The notes under the pieces: generated by a model | Told to the model about the DNA's origin: nothing | What the model saw: the letters and a program-made list of their open reading frames with translations, nothing else | The model's database searches: none | Part shown: piece after piece, positions 1 to 8,052 of the stretch | How the letters are laid out: every line of letters begins with the position of its first letter | Numbering within the stretch: the stretch's first letter is position 1 | Made by a program: the position numbers and the translations under genes | DNA from: Thermoprotei archaeon | Lineage (GTDB): Archaea; Thermoproteota; Thermoprotei; Thermofilales; B20-G17 | Reading direction: 5' to 3' | Length of the DNA stretch: 64,000 bases | Assembly (NCBI GenBank): GCA_003650675.1 | Contig: QMRH01000001.1 | Coordinates: forward strand, 1-64,000

Positions 1-2
1 AT

Positions 3-365
3 TGCGATCTCGTACTACTGGCGGTAGGTCTTACACCTGACACTAGGCTTCTCTCGCAATTTGGAGTTCAAATGAGATGGGTTCCAGAGTTAGGTGGGAT
101 GGTTCCCCTTCGAACAAGATATCTCGAGACATCGGTGCCTAATGTCTTGGTGGCAGGGGACATGAGTGGAATAGAGGAGGCCACTACGGCGATGCTGGAG
201 GGATGGATTGCTGGGCTAACAGCTGCCATTAAGATAAAGGGCAAAGACAAGGAACTTTTAGAGGAAAGGGAGAGATTAATTGGACTACTAGAAGAATACA
301 GGAGGGCCCCGGTGAGCAGAAGGGTTAGGGAGGGATTAAAGAAAGTCACAGTTGAGGGGTGGTAG
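3..365 (+). CDS. FAD/NAD(P) oxidoreductase subunit of an amino-acid dehydrogenase complex (C-terminal part)
   Basis: The reading frame is open from the window edge and ends at TAG (363-365), so only about 120 C-terminal residues are visible. They hold the typical end of a pyridine-nucleotide-disulfide-type oxidoreductase: AVGLTPDTRLL, then TSVPNVLVAGDMSGIEEAT (the FAD-binding GD motif), then a helix lining the flavin. The next three genes overlap or abut it and encode a 4Fe-4S protein, a BFD-like 2Fe-2S protein and a DAO-family flavoprotein. Such a set is known from archaeal dye-linked proline dehydrogenase and related hydrogen-cyanide-synthase or opine-oxidase complexes. This would be the alpha-type subunit. 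The real substrate cannot be read from the sequence. Confidence 0.8.
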   Translation, partial: CDLVLLAVGLTPDTRLLSQFGVQMRWVPELGGMVPLRTRYLETSVPNVLVAGDMSGIEEATTAMLEGWIAGLTAAIKIKGKDKELLEERERLIGLLEEYRRAPVSRRVREGLKKVTVEGW

Positions 366-865
366 CTATGGGATTATCTTTTAGAAAGACGTGTATAATA
401 ACAATAGAGGAGTTAAGGAAAATAGGTTTAATGCCTCCTCAAAACAGGCTTAAAAGGGGACCAGTAGTGTTAATAGAATGCCCGGAGGAGATACCCTGTA
501 ACATATGTGTAGATGCCTGTCCCTTTAACGCAATAAACATGGAGAGGATAACTAGTATTCCCAAGGTCGATTGGGATAAATGTGTAGGATGCGGGGTTTG
601 TGTTACAAGTTGCCCTGGCCTAGCCATATTTGTTGTAGATGTCTCAAGGGAAGACACGGCATTCGTCACAGTACCCTACGAGTTTCTTCCCAGACCGAAG
701 CCAGGCGAAAAGGTTATAATATTGGGCAGAGATGGAAGGAGTCTAGGACAAGGGGTAGTAAAGGCTGTTTTTGAACAAAATAAAACTTTAGCAGTTAAAA
801 TTGAGGTTCCTAAAGAGATTGCTTTTGAAGTTAAGGGAATTAGGGTGGTGAAGACAAGTGGGTGA
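359..865 (+). CDS. 4Fe-4S dicluster ferredoxin-like subunit
   Basis: 168 residues from a GTG start that overlaps the upstream stop; an ATG at 368 is an alternative. Two cluster motifs are visible, CNICVDACP near residue 46 and CVGCGVCVTSCP near residue 77, the pattern of a two-[4Fe-4S] ferredoxin. A C-terminal domain of about 75 residues without cysteines (FVTVPYEFLPRPKPGEKV onward) looks like a small beta domain. It probably passes electrons between the two flavoproteins encoded on either side. Translational coupling to both neighbours supports one complex. The substrate of the complex is unknown. Confidence 0.8.
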   Translation: MVAMGLSFRKTCIITIEELRKIGLMPPQNRLKRGPVVLIECPEEIPCNICVDACPFNAINMERITSIPKVDWDKCVGCGVCVTSCPGLAIFVVDVSREDTAFVTVPYEFLPRPKPGEKVIILGRDGRSLGQGVVKAVFEQNKTLAVKIEVPKEIAFEVKGIRVVKTSG

Positions 866-1142
866 CTCGGAACCCATAATAGTGTGTCGATGTGAGGATG
901 TCACGTTGGACGAAGTTGAGGAGGCTATTGAACGGGGATACAGGGACCTTGAAACCCTTAAACGTTATCTTAGAATAGGTATGGGGGCTTGTCAAGGTAG
1001 AACATGCATTCCTATGTTATTGAGAATACTGGCACGTAAGCTTGGCAAAAGCGTAGAAGAGTTGCTTCCACCTACTTCTCGGCCTCCTTTATCTCCGGTT
1101 AATATAGGTTTAATTGCAGGGGATGAAGATGATGAAGGCTGA
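858..1142 (+). CDS. BFD-like [2Fe-2S]-binding subunit
   Basis: 94 residues. IIVCRCEDVTLDEVEEAI followed by GMGACQGRTC gives the four cysteines of a bacterioferritin-associated-ferredoxin-like (Fer2_BFD) domain. In hydrogen-cyanide synthase, sarcosine oxidase and archaeal proline dehydrogenase complexes this domain is either fused to the FAD/NAD subunit or, as here, separate. It overlaps the preceding gene by 8 nt and the following one by about 11 nt. The C-terminal Pro-rich stretch (LLPPTSRPPLSP) is typical of these proteins. Start chosen as GTG at 858, since GGGTGACTCGGAA continues directly from the overlap. Confidence 0.78.
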   Translation: MGDSEPIIVCRCEDVTLDEVEEAIERGYRDLETLKRYLRIGMGACQGRTCIPMLLRILARKLGKSVEELLPPTSRPPLSPVNIGLIAGDEDDEG

Positions 1143-2265
1143 TGTTATCGTGGTTGGTGGAGGTATAAGCGGGCTATCGACGGCATATTGGCTTCTTGTG
1201 AAAGGCGTGAAAAGAGTTATTGTACTGGAGAAGAGTTACTTGGGTTCGGGTTCTACCTTCCGTTGCGCCACAGGAATAAGGGCATCCTTTACAAGTGAAG
1301 AACATATCATAGCCATGCGAGAAAGCATTAAACTATGGAAGGATCTATCCGAGCAACTTGATTTCCCATACATGAGAGGTGGTTATGTCTGGCTGTTTAC
1401 CCAGGAGGATCAAATGAAAATTTACGAAGAATATTCTAGGCTTCATAATTCCTTAGGTGTACCAACTAGGATCGTAGATTCAAGAGAAGTACAGAGGTTG
1501 GTTCCAGTCATCGATATCAGAAATATTTTAGGGGGACTCTACGACCCCTTGGCAGGTAAAGCTAATCCATTCAAGGTGATGTACGCATTCAATGAAACAA
1601 TAAGAAAACTTGGAGGAGAAATACTGACAGGCGTTAATGTTACCAAGATATTGACGAAAGGGGAAAGGATTGTAGGGGTTCAGACCACCAAAGGAACCAT
1701 AGAATCAGATAATGTGGTTGTTGCAGCTGGATATGGCTCCAGAAAGCTTCTTGAGCAACTTGGAGTATCAATGCCTCTGAAAAACATACCTCACCATGCA
1801 GTAATAACAGAGCCATTTAAACCGGCATTTAACCCGCTCGTTGTAGATGTATCGACAGGTGCATATATTGTACAGACGTTTGATGGTGGTTTCATTATGG
1901 GTGCAGAAATAGAAGACATTGAAGATGGACCCTTAATACCTAGAATAGAGTTTATGAAGACCGTGGCAAAAATATGGCTTAAGTTTTTCCCGTGGCTTAA
2001 ATCAATAAACTTTCTAAGATACTGGGTAGGCTACTATGTTGTAAGCCCCGATCATCATCCCATAATTGGACCAATAAATCGCTATAAGGGTCTCTACGTA
2101 GCGGCTGGCTTTAGCGGACACGGCTTCATGATAGGGCCTATTACTGGTAAGATTCTTGCAGAATGGATCCTAGAGGACGGTCCAAAGATACCCCAATTAA
2201 GACGACTTTCATATCAACGTATAGAGGAGGGTAGGCTAATAGAGGAAAAGGCGATAATAGGTTAA
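1132..2265 (+). CDS. DAO-family FAD-dependent amino-acid oxidase/dehydrogenase subunit
   Basis: About 377 residues. The N-terminus ADVIVVGGGISGLSTAYWL is a Rossmann FAD-binding fold (GxGxxG), and the C-terminal GLYVAAGFSGHGFMIGPITG is the second FAD-contact motif of the DAO superfamily (sarcosine/glycine oxidase, proline dehydrogenase beta). HHPIIGP near residue 305 is also typical. It is the likely catalytic subunit oxidising an amino or imino acid. Several starts are possible (TTG 1114, ATG 1123, 1129, 1132); the last is preferred because GGGGATGA lies just upstream. It closes the operon; the neighbour at 2311 is on the other strand. Confidence 0.8.
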   Translation: MKADVIVVGGGISGLSTAYWLLVKGVKRVIVLEKSYLGSGSTFRCATGIRASFTSEEHIIAMRESIKLWKDLSEQLDFPYMRGGYVWLFTQEDQMKIYEEYSRLHNSLGVPTRIVDSREVQRLVPVIDIRNILGGLYDPLAGKANPFKVMYAFNETIRKLGGEILTGVNVTKILTKGERIVGVQTTKGTIESDNVVVAAGYGSRKLLEQLGVSMPLKNIPHHAVITEPFKPAFNPLVVDVSTGAYIVQTFDGGFIMGAEIEDIEDGPLIPRIEFMKTVAKIWLKFFPWLKSINFLRYWVGYYVVSPDHHPIIGPINRYKGLYVAAGFSGHGFMIGPITGKILAEWILEDGPKIPQLRRLSYQRIEEGRLIEEKAIIG

Positions 2266-2310
2266 TGATGAACACAAATTACTGGCGTAAGGCTTTTAGA
2301 TTGTTTGACA

Positions 2311-3297
2311 TCAAAGTGGTGGAGGAGAGGATCTATATTGTTCCTTGTTTTTTATCCATTCCATGAACTTTTTCGAAGGAGGTTTTTCTTCATACAATTG
2401 TTTTCTCATGGCTTCCAGCATCTCTTCCTTAGTTCCCATGAATTCAGCAGCCGAAAGTACTTGATTGCCTTTTCTTGAGGCCCTTAAGAAAACAGTTTTT
2501 ATGTGTTCTCGCCATTCAAGTTGTCGAAGCAGATGATGCGAAACTACAGTTAGGGGGACGTTTTCTACAAGGAGCTCAAGGTTATTAATACCTTGTACCA
2601 CATCTTCCGTCTTAACCTTATTGCCTGCAAGATATAATGGAGGTCCACCAACAATTGCTACATCAGGTTTCATGGAAATAATGTATTGAAGGGTTTCTTC
2701 TGAAATGGGGCCCTGGACATCTGGGGCGTAAACAACGGTCTCGTCGCGGTACTTTATAGTTAGTAAAAGAACCCAACCCAACTTACTTTCCTTAGCACCA
2801 TGGGGCATTGGCATGGAGATTTCTATGTCAGTACTGAGAAATTTATATTTTCTTCCATCAGCAACCTTGATATCTATGTTTTGTATTTCTTCTAAATGAT
2901 TTACAAGTGTTAATGCTCTTCTTCTCTGTCTAAAATTGATTTTTTCGTCGGGATTTTTAATGAGGATCTGTTTATCTGAATAAACCTGCTCGAAGATTTC
3001 TTCATTGCACCATTCGAACCATGACTTGAAGGGAGGTGTATAGTGGTCTAGATGGTAATGGCTTATAAACACTATGTCAGCTTTAGGAACAAATTTCATT
3101 ATTTTTTCTCGAGCTTTCTTCACAGACTGAAATTCCAAGGGGTGGGGAGGCAGGCCGAATCTTCTTGGTGCAAGGGAAACCCCCGGATCCAGGATTATTG
3201 AAAGATCTGGGGTTTCAATATAGGTTGCCATGGAGCGTACTCCTAGACTTTCCTCAGAAAGTATTTTGATGTCGATGTGGTTTAAGGGATTTTTCAT
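2311..3297 (-). CDS. Metallo-beta-lactamase-fold hydrolase (UPF0282-like)
   Basis: 328 residues. ISHYHLDHYTPP near residue 100 is the HxHxDH metal-binding motif, with further likely ligands at MPHGAKES and VVSHHLLRQ. Length and the N-terminal SLGVRSMATYIETPDLSIILDPG match the archaeal UPF0282 group of MBL-fold proteins, which has no established substrate. The start overlaps the upstream gene by 4 nt (ATGA), so the two are translationally coupled. A nuclease or phosphodiesterase activity is possible but not shown. Confidence 0.75.
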   Translation of the reverse strand: MKNPLNHIDIKILSEESLGVRSMATYIETPDLSIILDPGVSLAPRRFGLPPHPLEFQSVKKAREKIMKFVPKADIVFISHYHLDHYTPPFKSWFEWCNEEIFEQVYSDKQILIKNPDEKINFRQRRRALTLVNHLEEIQNIDIKVADGRKYKFLSTDIEISMPMPHGAKESKLGWVLLLTIKYRDETVVYAPDVQGPISEETLQYIISMKPDVAIVGGPPLYLAGNKVKTEDVVQGINNLELLVENVPLTVVSHHLLRQLEWREHIKTVFLRASRKGNQVLSAAEFMGTKEEMLEAMRKQLYEEKPPSKKFMEWIKNKEQYRSSPPPL

Positions 3298-3725
3298 ATA
3301 TAGCCTCTTAAGTTCTCTTCTTCCTTCTTCTGTAATATGTATGCTGCTTCACTTAAAATTAATAACGCACCAAGAACTAGGCTAAATAGTTCCTCCACGT
3401 CCCTTGCCAGGGTTTCTAATGCTCTCTCCTTTGCTTGATAAGAGTAGAGTAAGGGTATGCTACTTGAGGCCTCTTTTATCCCCTTAACATAGGATAGTTC
3501 ACGTTCGTAATACTTTATTATATCATCAACTATCTGGAGTGTAATAGGGTTTGTAAGTTTTGAGACTATTTTCTCCTTAAGTATGTTTAAAAGCATCCTG
3601 ATCATTTCTTCTCCCATTTTTATGGCTTCGTCGTGGTTTCCTTCGATGACGGCATCATTAAAATCTCTATGCATCTTCGTGAAATTGTCGTAGAAACGCT
3701 TCAAGAACAAGGCTTCTTCGCTCAT
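3294..3725 (-). CDS. Conserved-looking all-helical protein of unknown function
   Basis: 143 residues, rich in Glu, Lys, Leu and Ile, with no cysteine clusters, signal peptide or transmembrane segment. Heptad-like spacing in FLKRFYDNFTKMHRDFNDAV and in the C-terminal half suggests a helical bundle. It is coupled by a 4-nt overlap to the downstream MBL-fold gene, which argues that it is real and may act with it. I do not recognise the family. Confidence 0.6.
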   Translation of the reverse strand: MSEEALFLKRFYDNFTKMHRDFNDAVIEGNHDEAIKMGEEMIRMLLNILKEKIVSKLTNPITLQIVDDIIKYYERELSYVKGIKEASSSIPLLYSYQAKERALETLARDVEELFSLVLGALLILSEAAYILQKKEEENLRGYI

Positions 3726-3879
3726 CGAGACATTACCTACTATTGAATTAACATTTACCCTTTAAAATCCTTTATTCAAAATAATACTTTTGAGCTTAAG
3801 ATAAATACTATCATAGTTTCGTCGGGCGTATAACTTTAAATATTTAAGGTCGTTGATTGTGAAATCTCCTAACTATAAA

Positions 3880-4002
3880 CTATAACTTTTATATAGTATT
3901 TATAGGTCTTTGTCTAGGTTTGCAGGATGCAAGTAAAACATAAAACTGTTTCCTCATTTTTCTTTAACATGATTTTAAAGGGGAAGCGAGGAAGGATGTA
4001 GC
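3880..4002 (+). promoter_or_regulatory. Promoter region of the etf-glcD operon
   Basis: The gap is very A+T rich. An archaeal TATA-like element (cttttatata, about 3887-3896) lies about 110 nt before the etfB ATG, so a long leader would be present. A purine-rich GAGGAAGGATG just before 4003 can serve as the ribosome binding site. No terminator-like hairpin was seen in the gap. Confidence 0.4.
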
Positions 4003-4803
4003 ATGCCTTTTCATATAATCGTTCCCGTCAAACAGGTTCCCGACATGGAAAGAGTCAGGTTCGACGTGGAAAAAGGAAGAATAGATAGAAGTTCAGCACC
4101 AGGCGAAACGAACCCCTTTGATCTTAATGCTATTGAGGCCGCAGTAAGAATCAAAGAAAAGCTGGGAGGAGTAATCACTGCAATTAGTATGGGGCCTCCT
4201 CAAGCCGAATTAACCCTGAGAGACGCGCTGTCGAGGGGTGTGGACAGGGCCATACTGCTCACCGATAAACGTTTTGCAGGCGCCGATACGCTAGCCACCT
4301 CTTATGCTATTGCATGTGCTATACGTAAGCTCGGAGAATTCAACTTGATTGTTTGCGGAGAAAAAACGGTTGATGGAGATACGGGGCAAGTTGGACCTGA
4401 AATAGCTGAGCATCTGAATATACCGCATGTAGCTTATGTATCCGAGATAAGGGAGGTTTCCCGAGATAAATTAAAGGTGATATCTGATATGGGTGATGCC
4501 TACTATCTAGTGGAGGTAAAGCTCCCTGCGTTAATAACTGTCACAAAGGACATAAATACCCCTCGACTTCCGACACTACGCGACAAGCTTAGAGCCCGTA
4601 AAGCCAAAATCGAAGTATGGACGGTAGACGATTTAGCGGATATTGGTGATCCAGATAGATTCGGATACAAGGGTTCTCCGACAACTGTTCACAAAATAAC
4701 GTTTCCGGAGGAGAGGGGAAGAAGAGGTAAGATATTCACTGGGGAAGATGCTGTAGAGAAGCTAATTGAATCTCTACTAAAAGAGGGGGTGTTCAAATGT
4801 TAG
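4003..4803 (+). CDS. etfB: Electron transfer flavoprotein beta subunit (bifurcating type)
   Basis: 266 residues. The start MPFHIIVPVKQVPD is typical of EtfB/FixA. Residues 123-132, VDGDTGQVGP, match the DGDTxQVGP signature that in characterised bifurcating ETFs sits next to the bifurcating FAD and NADH site; canonical ETFs that bind AMP differ here. It is followed with a small overlap by etfA and then by a GlcD-type flavoprotein, the order seen in the lactate dehydrogenase/Etf of Acetobacterium. I infer a cytoplasmic electron-confurcating complex oxidising a 2-hydroxyacid with NAD and ferredoxin; the acceptor is not proven by sequence. Confidence 0.9.
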   Translation: MPFHIIVPVKQVPDMERVRFDVEKGRIDRSSAPGETNPFDLNAIEAAVRIKEKLGGVITAISMGPPQAELTLRDALSRGVDRAILLTDKRFAGADTLATSYAIACAIRKLGEFNLIVCGEKTVDGDTGQVGPEIAEHLNIPHVAYVSEIREVSRDKLKVISDMGDAYYLVEVKLPALITVTKDINTPRLPTLRDKLRARKAKIEVWTVDDLADIGDPDRFGYKGSPTTVHKITFPEERGRRGKIFTGEDAVEKLIESLLKEGVFKC

Positions 4804-5795
4804 TTGAAGGCAACTATAGAGGCGTGCTGGTATTTGCTGAACAACATGAGGGGGAGATCCATCCAGTTACCTTCGAGCTTTTAGGAAAAGGAAGGGAGAT
4901 AGCGGACAGGCTGAAAACAGAACTATCAAGTGTTTTACTAGGACATAATGTCGAGGAAAAAGCTAGGGAATTAATCTACTATGGTGCGGATCGAGTATAC
5001 CTCTACGATCATCCATCCTTAAAGCACTTTGATGTTGTTTTGTATAAACAGAACATAGTAAACCTTGTTAAAGAGGAAAAACCTGAAATAATACTCATTG
5101 GTGCAACACCCATAGGAAGGTCTTTGGCCCCTAGAATTGCCGCCGCATTAAATACTGGTTTGACCGCCGATTGTATAGACCTGCAAGTGGATGAGAACGG
5201 TGACCTAATTCAAATTCGTCCAGCCTTCACGGGAAACATTATAGCACATATAAAGACTAAAACTCGCCCCGTTATGACTACTGTAAGATACAAGGTTATG
5301 AAGATGGGTGTTAGAGACGAGAGAAGAAAAGGCAAGATAATCAAGAAAAAGGTCGAGGTCATAGATAACACGGGCATCAAGATACTTAGAAAAGAAAAAA
5401 GAAAGGAAGTAAATATAGCTGACGCGGATGTGATAGTAGCGTGCGGTAGAGGATTAAAGAAACCTGAAGACATTAGCATGATAGAGGAATTAGCTAAACT
5501 TCTCGGAGGTGTAGTTGGAGCCAGCAGGCCTCTTGTCGATGAAGGATGGATATCGAAGGATCACCAGATTGGTTTCAGCGGAAACACTGTTAAACCAAAA
5601 CTTTATATTGCCTGCGGTATCTCGGGCTCTCCACAACATTTAGCAGGTATGAGAGATTCAAATATAATAGTGGCAATAAACATAGATCCGACAGCACCCA
5701 TATTCAGGCACGCGGATTACGGTATAGTAGGGGATTTATATGAAGTGGTTCCAAAGTTAATCAAAGAATTAAAAAAGAGAGGCGTTAGAACATGA
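4797..5795 (+). CDS. etfA: Electron transfer flavoprotein alpha subunit
   Basis: 332 residues, overlapping etfB by 7 nt. The N-terminal half is the ETF alpha/beta fold (LIGATPIGRSLAPRIAAAL near 100). The C-terminal FAD domain, about residues 205-332, is complete: GRGLKKPED (217), GASRPLVDEGW (241), GNTVKP (262), GISGSPQHLAGM (274) and INIDPTAPIF. A basic linker, KGKIIKKKVEV, joins the domains. There is no ferredoxin-domain insertion, unlike some LctC proteins. It forms a heterodimer with EtfB and delivers electrons to or from the GlcD-like partner encoded next. Confidence 0.92.
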   Translation: MLVEGNYRGVLVFAEQHEGEIHPVTFELLGKGREIADRLKTELSSVLLGHNVEEKARELIYYGADRVYLYDHPSLKHFDVVLYKQNIVNLVKEEKPEIILIGATPIGRSLAPRIAAALNTGLTADCIDLQVDENGDLIQIRPAFTGNIIAHIKTKTRPVMTTVRYKVMKMGVRDERRKGKIIKKKVEVIDNTGIKILRKEKRKEVNIADADVIVACGRGLKKPEDISMIEELAKLLGGVVGASRPLVDEGWISKDHQIGFSGNTVKPKLYIACGISGSPQHLAGMRDSNIIVAINIDPTAPIFRHADYGIVGDLYEVVPKLIKELKKRGVRT

Positions 5796-7168
5796 AAAGG
5801 GAAGTTGTTGAAGAGCTGAGAAGAATAGTTGGGGAAGAATGGGTTATAACCGATAAGGAAAGGATTTCCAGTTATCTTGTCGACGAAACAGCTGAAGCTG
5901 TTAGACCCAAACCCTCTAAAAACGTGGTCTTAGTGAAACCTAAAAACGCGAATGAAATATCCGAGATTATGAAACTGGCAAACCGAGAAAAGATCCCTGT
6001 TTTCCCAAGGGGAGGAGGAACAGGGCTGGTTGGAGGGTGTATTCCCACCGAAAAAGGAATAATTATCTCTCTTGAAAGGCTGGATAAAATTGAGATAGAT
6101 AAGGAAAATCTCATGGCTGTAGCAGAAGCAGGAGTCACCTTAGGAAGACTAATTCAAGAGGCTGAGAAAAATGGATTGTTTTTCCCGGCTCATCCAGGAG
6201 ATGAAGGAGCGCAAATAGGCGGATTGATAGCGTGTAACGCTGGTGGAGCAAGAGCCGTAAAGACAGGTGTAATGAGAAACTATGTTAAGGGAATTGAAGT
6301 TGTTCTTCCAACTGGGGAAATTCTAAATCTCGGGGGAAAACTGATTAAAAACAATACTGGCTATAATTTGCTTCAACTATTTATAGGTAGTGAGGGAACC
6401 CTGGGGATAATAACCAAGGCTATAATACGCTTATACCCGAGATATGGGGCTACCTTAACGCTGGTTGCCCCCTTTAATAATAGACTTGATGCGATAAACA
6501 CCGTACCCAAAATACTGCAGAGCGGCGTAATTCCATTGGCCTTAGAGTACGTAGAAAGAGACCTAGTAGAGAGGTCGGCTGAATATCTTGGATTGACGTG
6601 GCCCTGTAGCGAGGGAACAGCTTTCCTTATAATAACAATTGCTGAGGCTAATGAAGAAACAGCATATGCTCAAAGTGAGAAGATATATGACATATGTATT
6701 GAAAACGGATCACTTGAACCATTAGTAGCCGAAAGAAGAGACGAACAGGAAAATATACTGAAAATACGAAGCGAAATATATACGGTACTTAAACCCGATA
6801 CCATCGATATTTTAGACGTGACTGTCCCACCTGCTAACATCGGTAAACTATTGAACAAGATAGAGGAAATAGGTAAAAAGTATGGGATCTACATTCCCGC
6901 ATATGGACATGCTGGGGATGGCAACATACACCCCCATGTCATGAAAATAGAAGGATGGACCATGGATAAATATGAGCAGGTAATAAAAGAGATCTATAAG
7001 GCGGCTATCGAGTTAGGAGGGGTCATAACGGGGGAGCATGGCATAGGCGCGTTAAGAAGAAAGTATCTTGGACTATGCCTTAGCGAAAAGGAGATCGAAA
7101 TAATGCGAGAAATAAAGAGGCTATTAGATCCGAACAATATATTGAATCCCGGAAAGGTGCTACCCTAA
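5792..7168 (+). CDS. GlcD/LctD-type FAD-linked 2-hydroxyacid (lactate/glycolate) dehydrogenase
   Basis: 458 residues. The PCMH-type FAD domain carries PRGGGTGLVGG at 72-82 and GGLIACNAGGARAVKTG near 145. The C-terminal domain holds GHAGDGNIHPH near 370 and GEHGIGALRRKYL near 415, both conserved in GlcD, D-lactate dehydrogenase and D-2-hydroxyglutarate dehydrogenase. It overlaps etfA by 4 nt, so the partner electron carrier is the ETF rather than GlcE/GlcF iron-sulfur subunits, which are absent. Substrate (lactate, glycolate, 2-hydroxyglutarate) is undecided. Confidence 0.88.
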   Translation: MKREVVEELRRIVGEEWVITDKERISSYLVDETAEAVRPKPSKNVVLVKPKNANEISEIMKLANREKIPVFPRGGGTGLVGGCIPTEKGIIISLERLDKIEIDKENLMAVAEAGVTLGRLIQEAEKNGLFFPAHPGDEGAQIGGLIACNAGGARAVKTGVMRNYVKGIEVVLPTGEILNLGGKLIKNNTGYNLLQLFIGSEGTLGIITKAIIRLYPRYGATLTLVAPFNNRLDAINTVPKILQSGVIPLALEYVERDLVERSAEYLGLTWPCSEGTAFLIITIAEANEETAYAQSEKIYDICIENGSLEPLVAERRDEQENILKIRSEIYTVLKPDTIDILDVTVPPANIGKLLNKIEEIGKKYGIYIPAYGHAGDGNIHPHVMKIEGWTMDKYEQVIKEIYKAAIELGGVITGEHGIGALRRKYLGLCLSEKEIEIMREIKRLLDPNNILNPGKVLP

Positions 7169-7224
7169 AAAACTGTTTTTATACTGTTATTCATCCTATA
7201 CGATACCAAATATTGTGTGTTGCT

Positions 7225-7914
7225 CTAAGAGGAATCTTTAATGGATTTTTTACGTGCTTTGAGAATTAATTTTTCTAGTATACTATAGGCTCTTAGAGCA
7301 TCCTTTCTATCGATTATAAGTATTGTATCGGTGTGGCAGGAGATAAACTGTGTAACATTGATGCCATTATATGCTAGAGATGACATAATGTAGGCGACTA
7401 CCCCAGGTGTCTCTACTATTTCAAGTGGGCTAGTTATAATAATAGCGGTCTGATCCTTCATTATTTTAATTGGGGTGAACGTAAAACTTTCCCTTATTTT
7501 CTTAAGTAAACCCTGGTCTATCATCAACGTGACTGTATGGAGGCTACGTGTGGATTGAATAAATCTGGCGCGGTTTTCCCTAGCCAGCTCATATACTTTA
7601 GGAATGTCTATCTCGTCTCCTGCTGTTACAACTGTTACATCGTTAATTATTTGAAGCGAACTTTCCGCTAAAATGTGAAGTATTTTCTCCTCTAGGCCTC
7701 TTGTGGTTAGCTGAAGTTTGTCGGCTAGCCGTAGTAAAGCCATTTTAGCGGCAGGAATGTTCACTATAATGTTTTTCTCTTCTCTTAATTCATTAGAAAT
7801 TTTTCGAGCTACGGCACTGTAGTTTAAAATACCTTGTTTTAAAGCCTCCTGTAGACAAGGTCTGACAGCAACGTATTCTCTCACTATATGGCCTATACTT
7901 ACTTTCTTATTCAT
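7225..7914 (-). CDS. ACT-domain protein with N-terminal helix-turn-helix-like region
   Basis: 229 residues. The N-terminal 60 residues (QGILNYSAVARKISNELRE) look like a winged-helix segment. The rest has two regulatory repeats, best seen in VVAYIMSSLAYNGINVTQFIS, which matches the aspartokinase-type ACT domain that binds amino acids. It is divergent from an amino-acid ABC transporter and shares with it a gap containing three TGTTACA boxes, so it may be the regulator that reads amino-acid levels and controls the transporter and itself. That role is inference. TTTTATAT at about 7951-7959 on the minus strand is its likely TATA box. Confidence 0.7.
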   Translation of the reverse strand: MNKKVSIGHIVREYVAVRPCLQEALKQGILNYSAVARKISNELREEKNIIVNIPAAKMALLRLADKLQLTTRGLEEKILHILAESSLQIINDVTVVTAGDEIDIPKVYELARENRARFIQSTRSLHTVTLMIDQGLLKKIRESFTFTPIKIMKDQTAIIITSPLEIVETPGVVAYIMSSLAYNGINVTQFISCHTDTILIIDRKDALRAYSILEKLILKARKKSIKDSS

Positions 7915-7960
7915 TAGCCAGGTCTCCCATTTAGATATACGGGAAAGAGAATATAAAAGT

Positions 7961-8007
7961 TGTTACATATAGAACATTTATGTTACAATAATGCTATATT
8001 TGTTACA
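7961..8007. promoter_or_regulatory. Three TGTTACA boxes in exact 20-bp phase (putative operator array)
   Basis: TGTTACA occurs at 7961-7967, 7981-7987 and 8001-8007, in the same orientation and exactly 20 bp apart, which places them on one face of the helix. The array lies between the TATA-like elements of the divergent ACT-domain gene (minus strand, about 7951-7959) and of the transporter operon (GTAATATAAA, about 8010-8019). A regulator binding as stacked dimers could control both promoters. Confidence 0.6.
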
Positions 8008-8052
8008 TAAGTAATATAAACCGATCTTCAGTAGCACGCTGGGAGACCGAAC

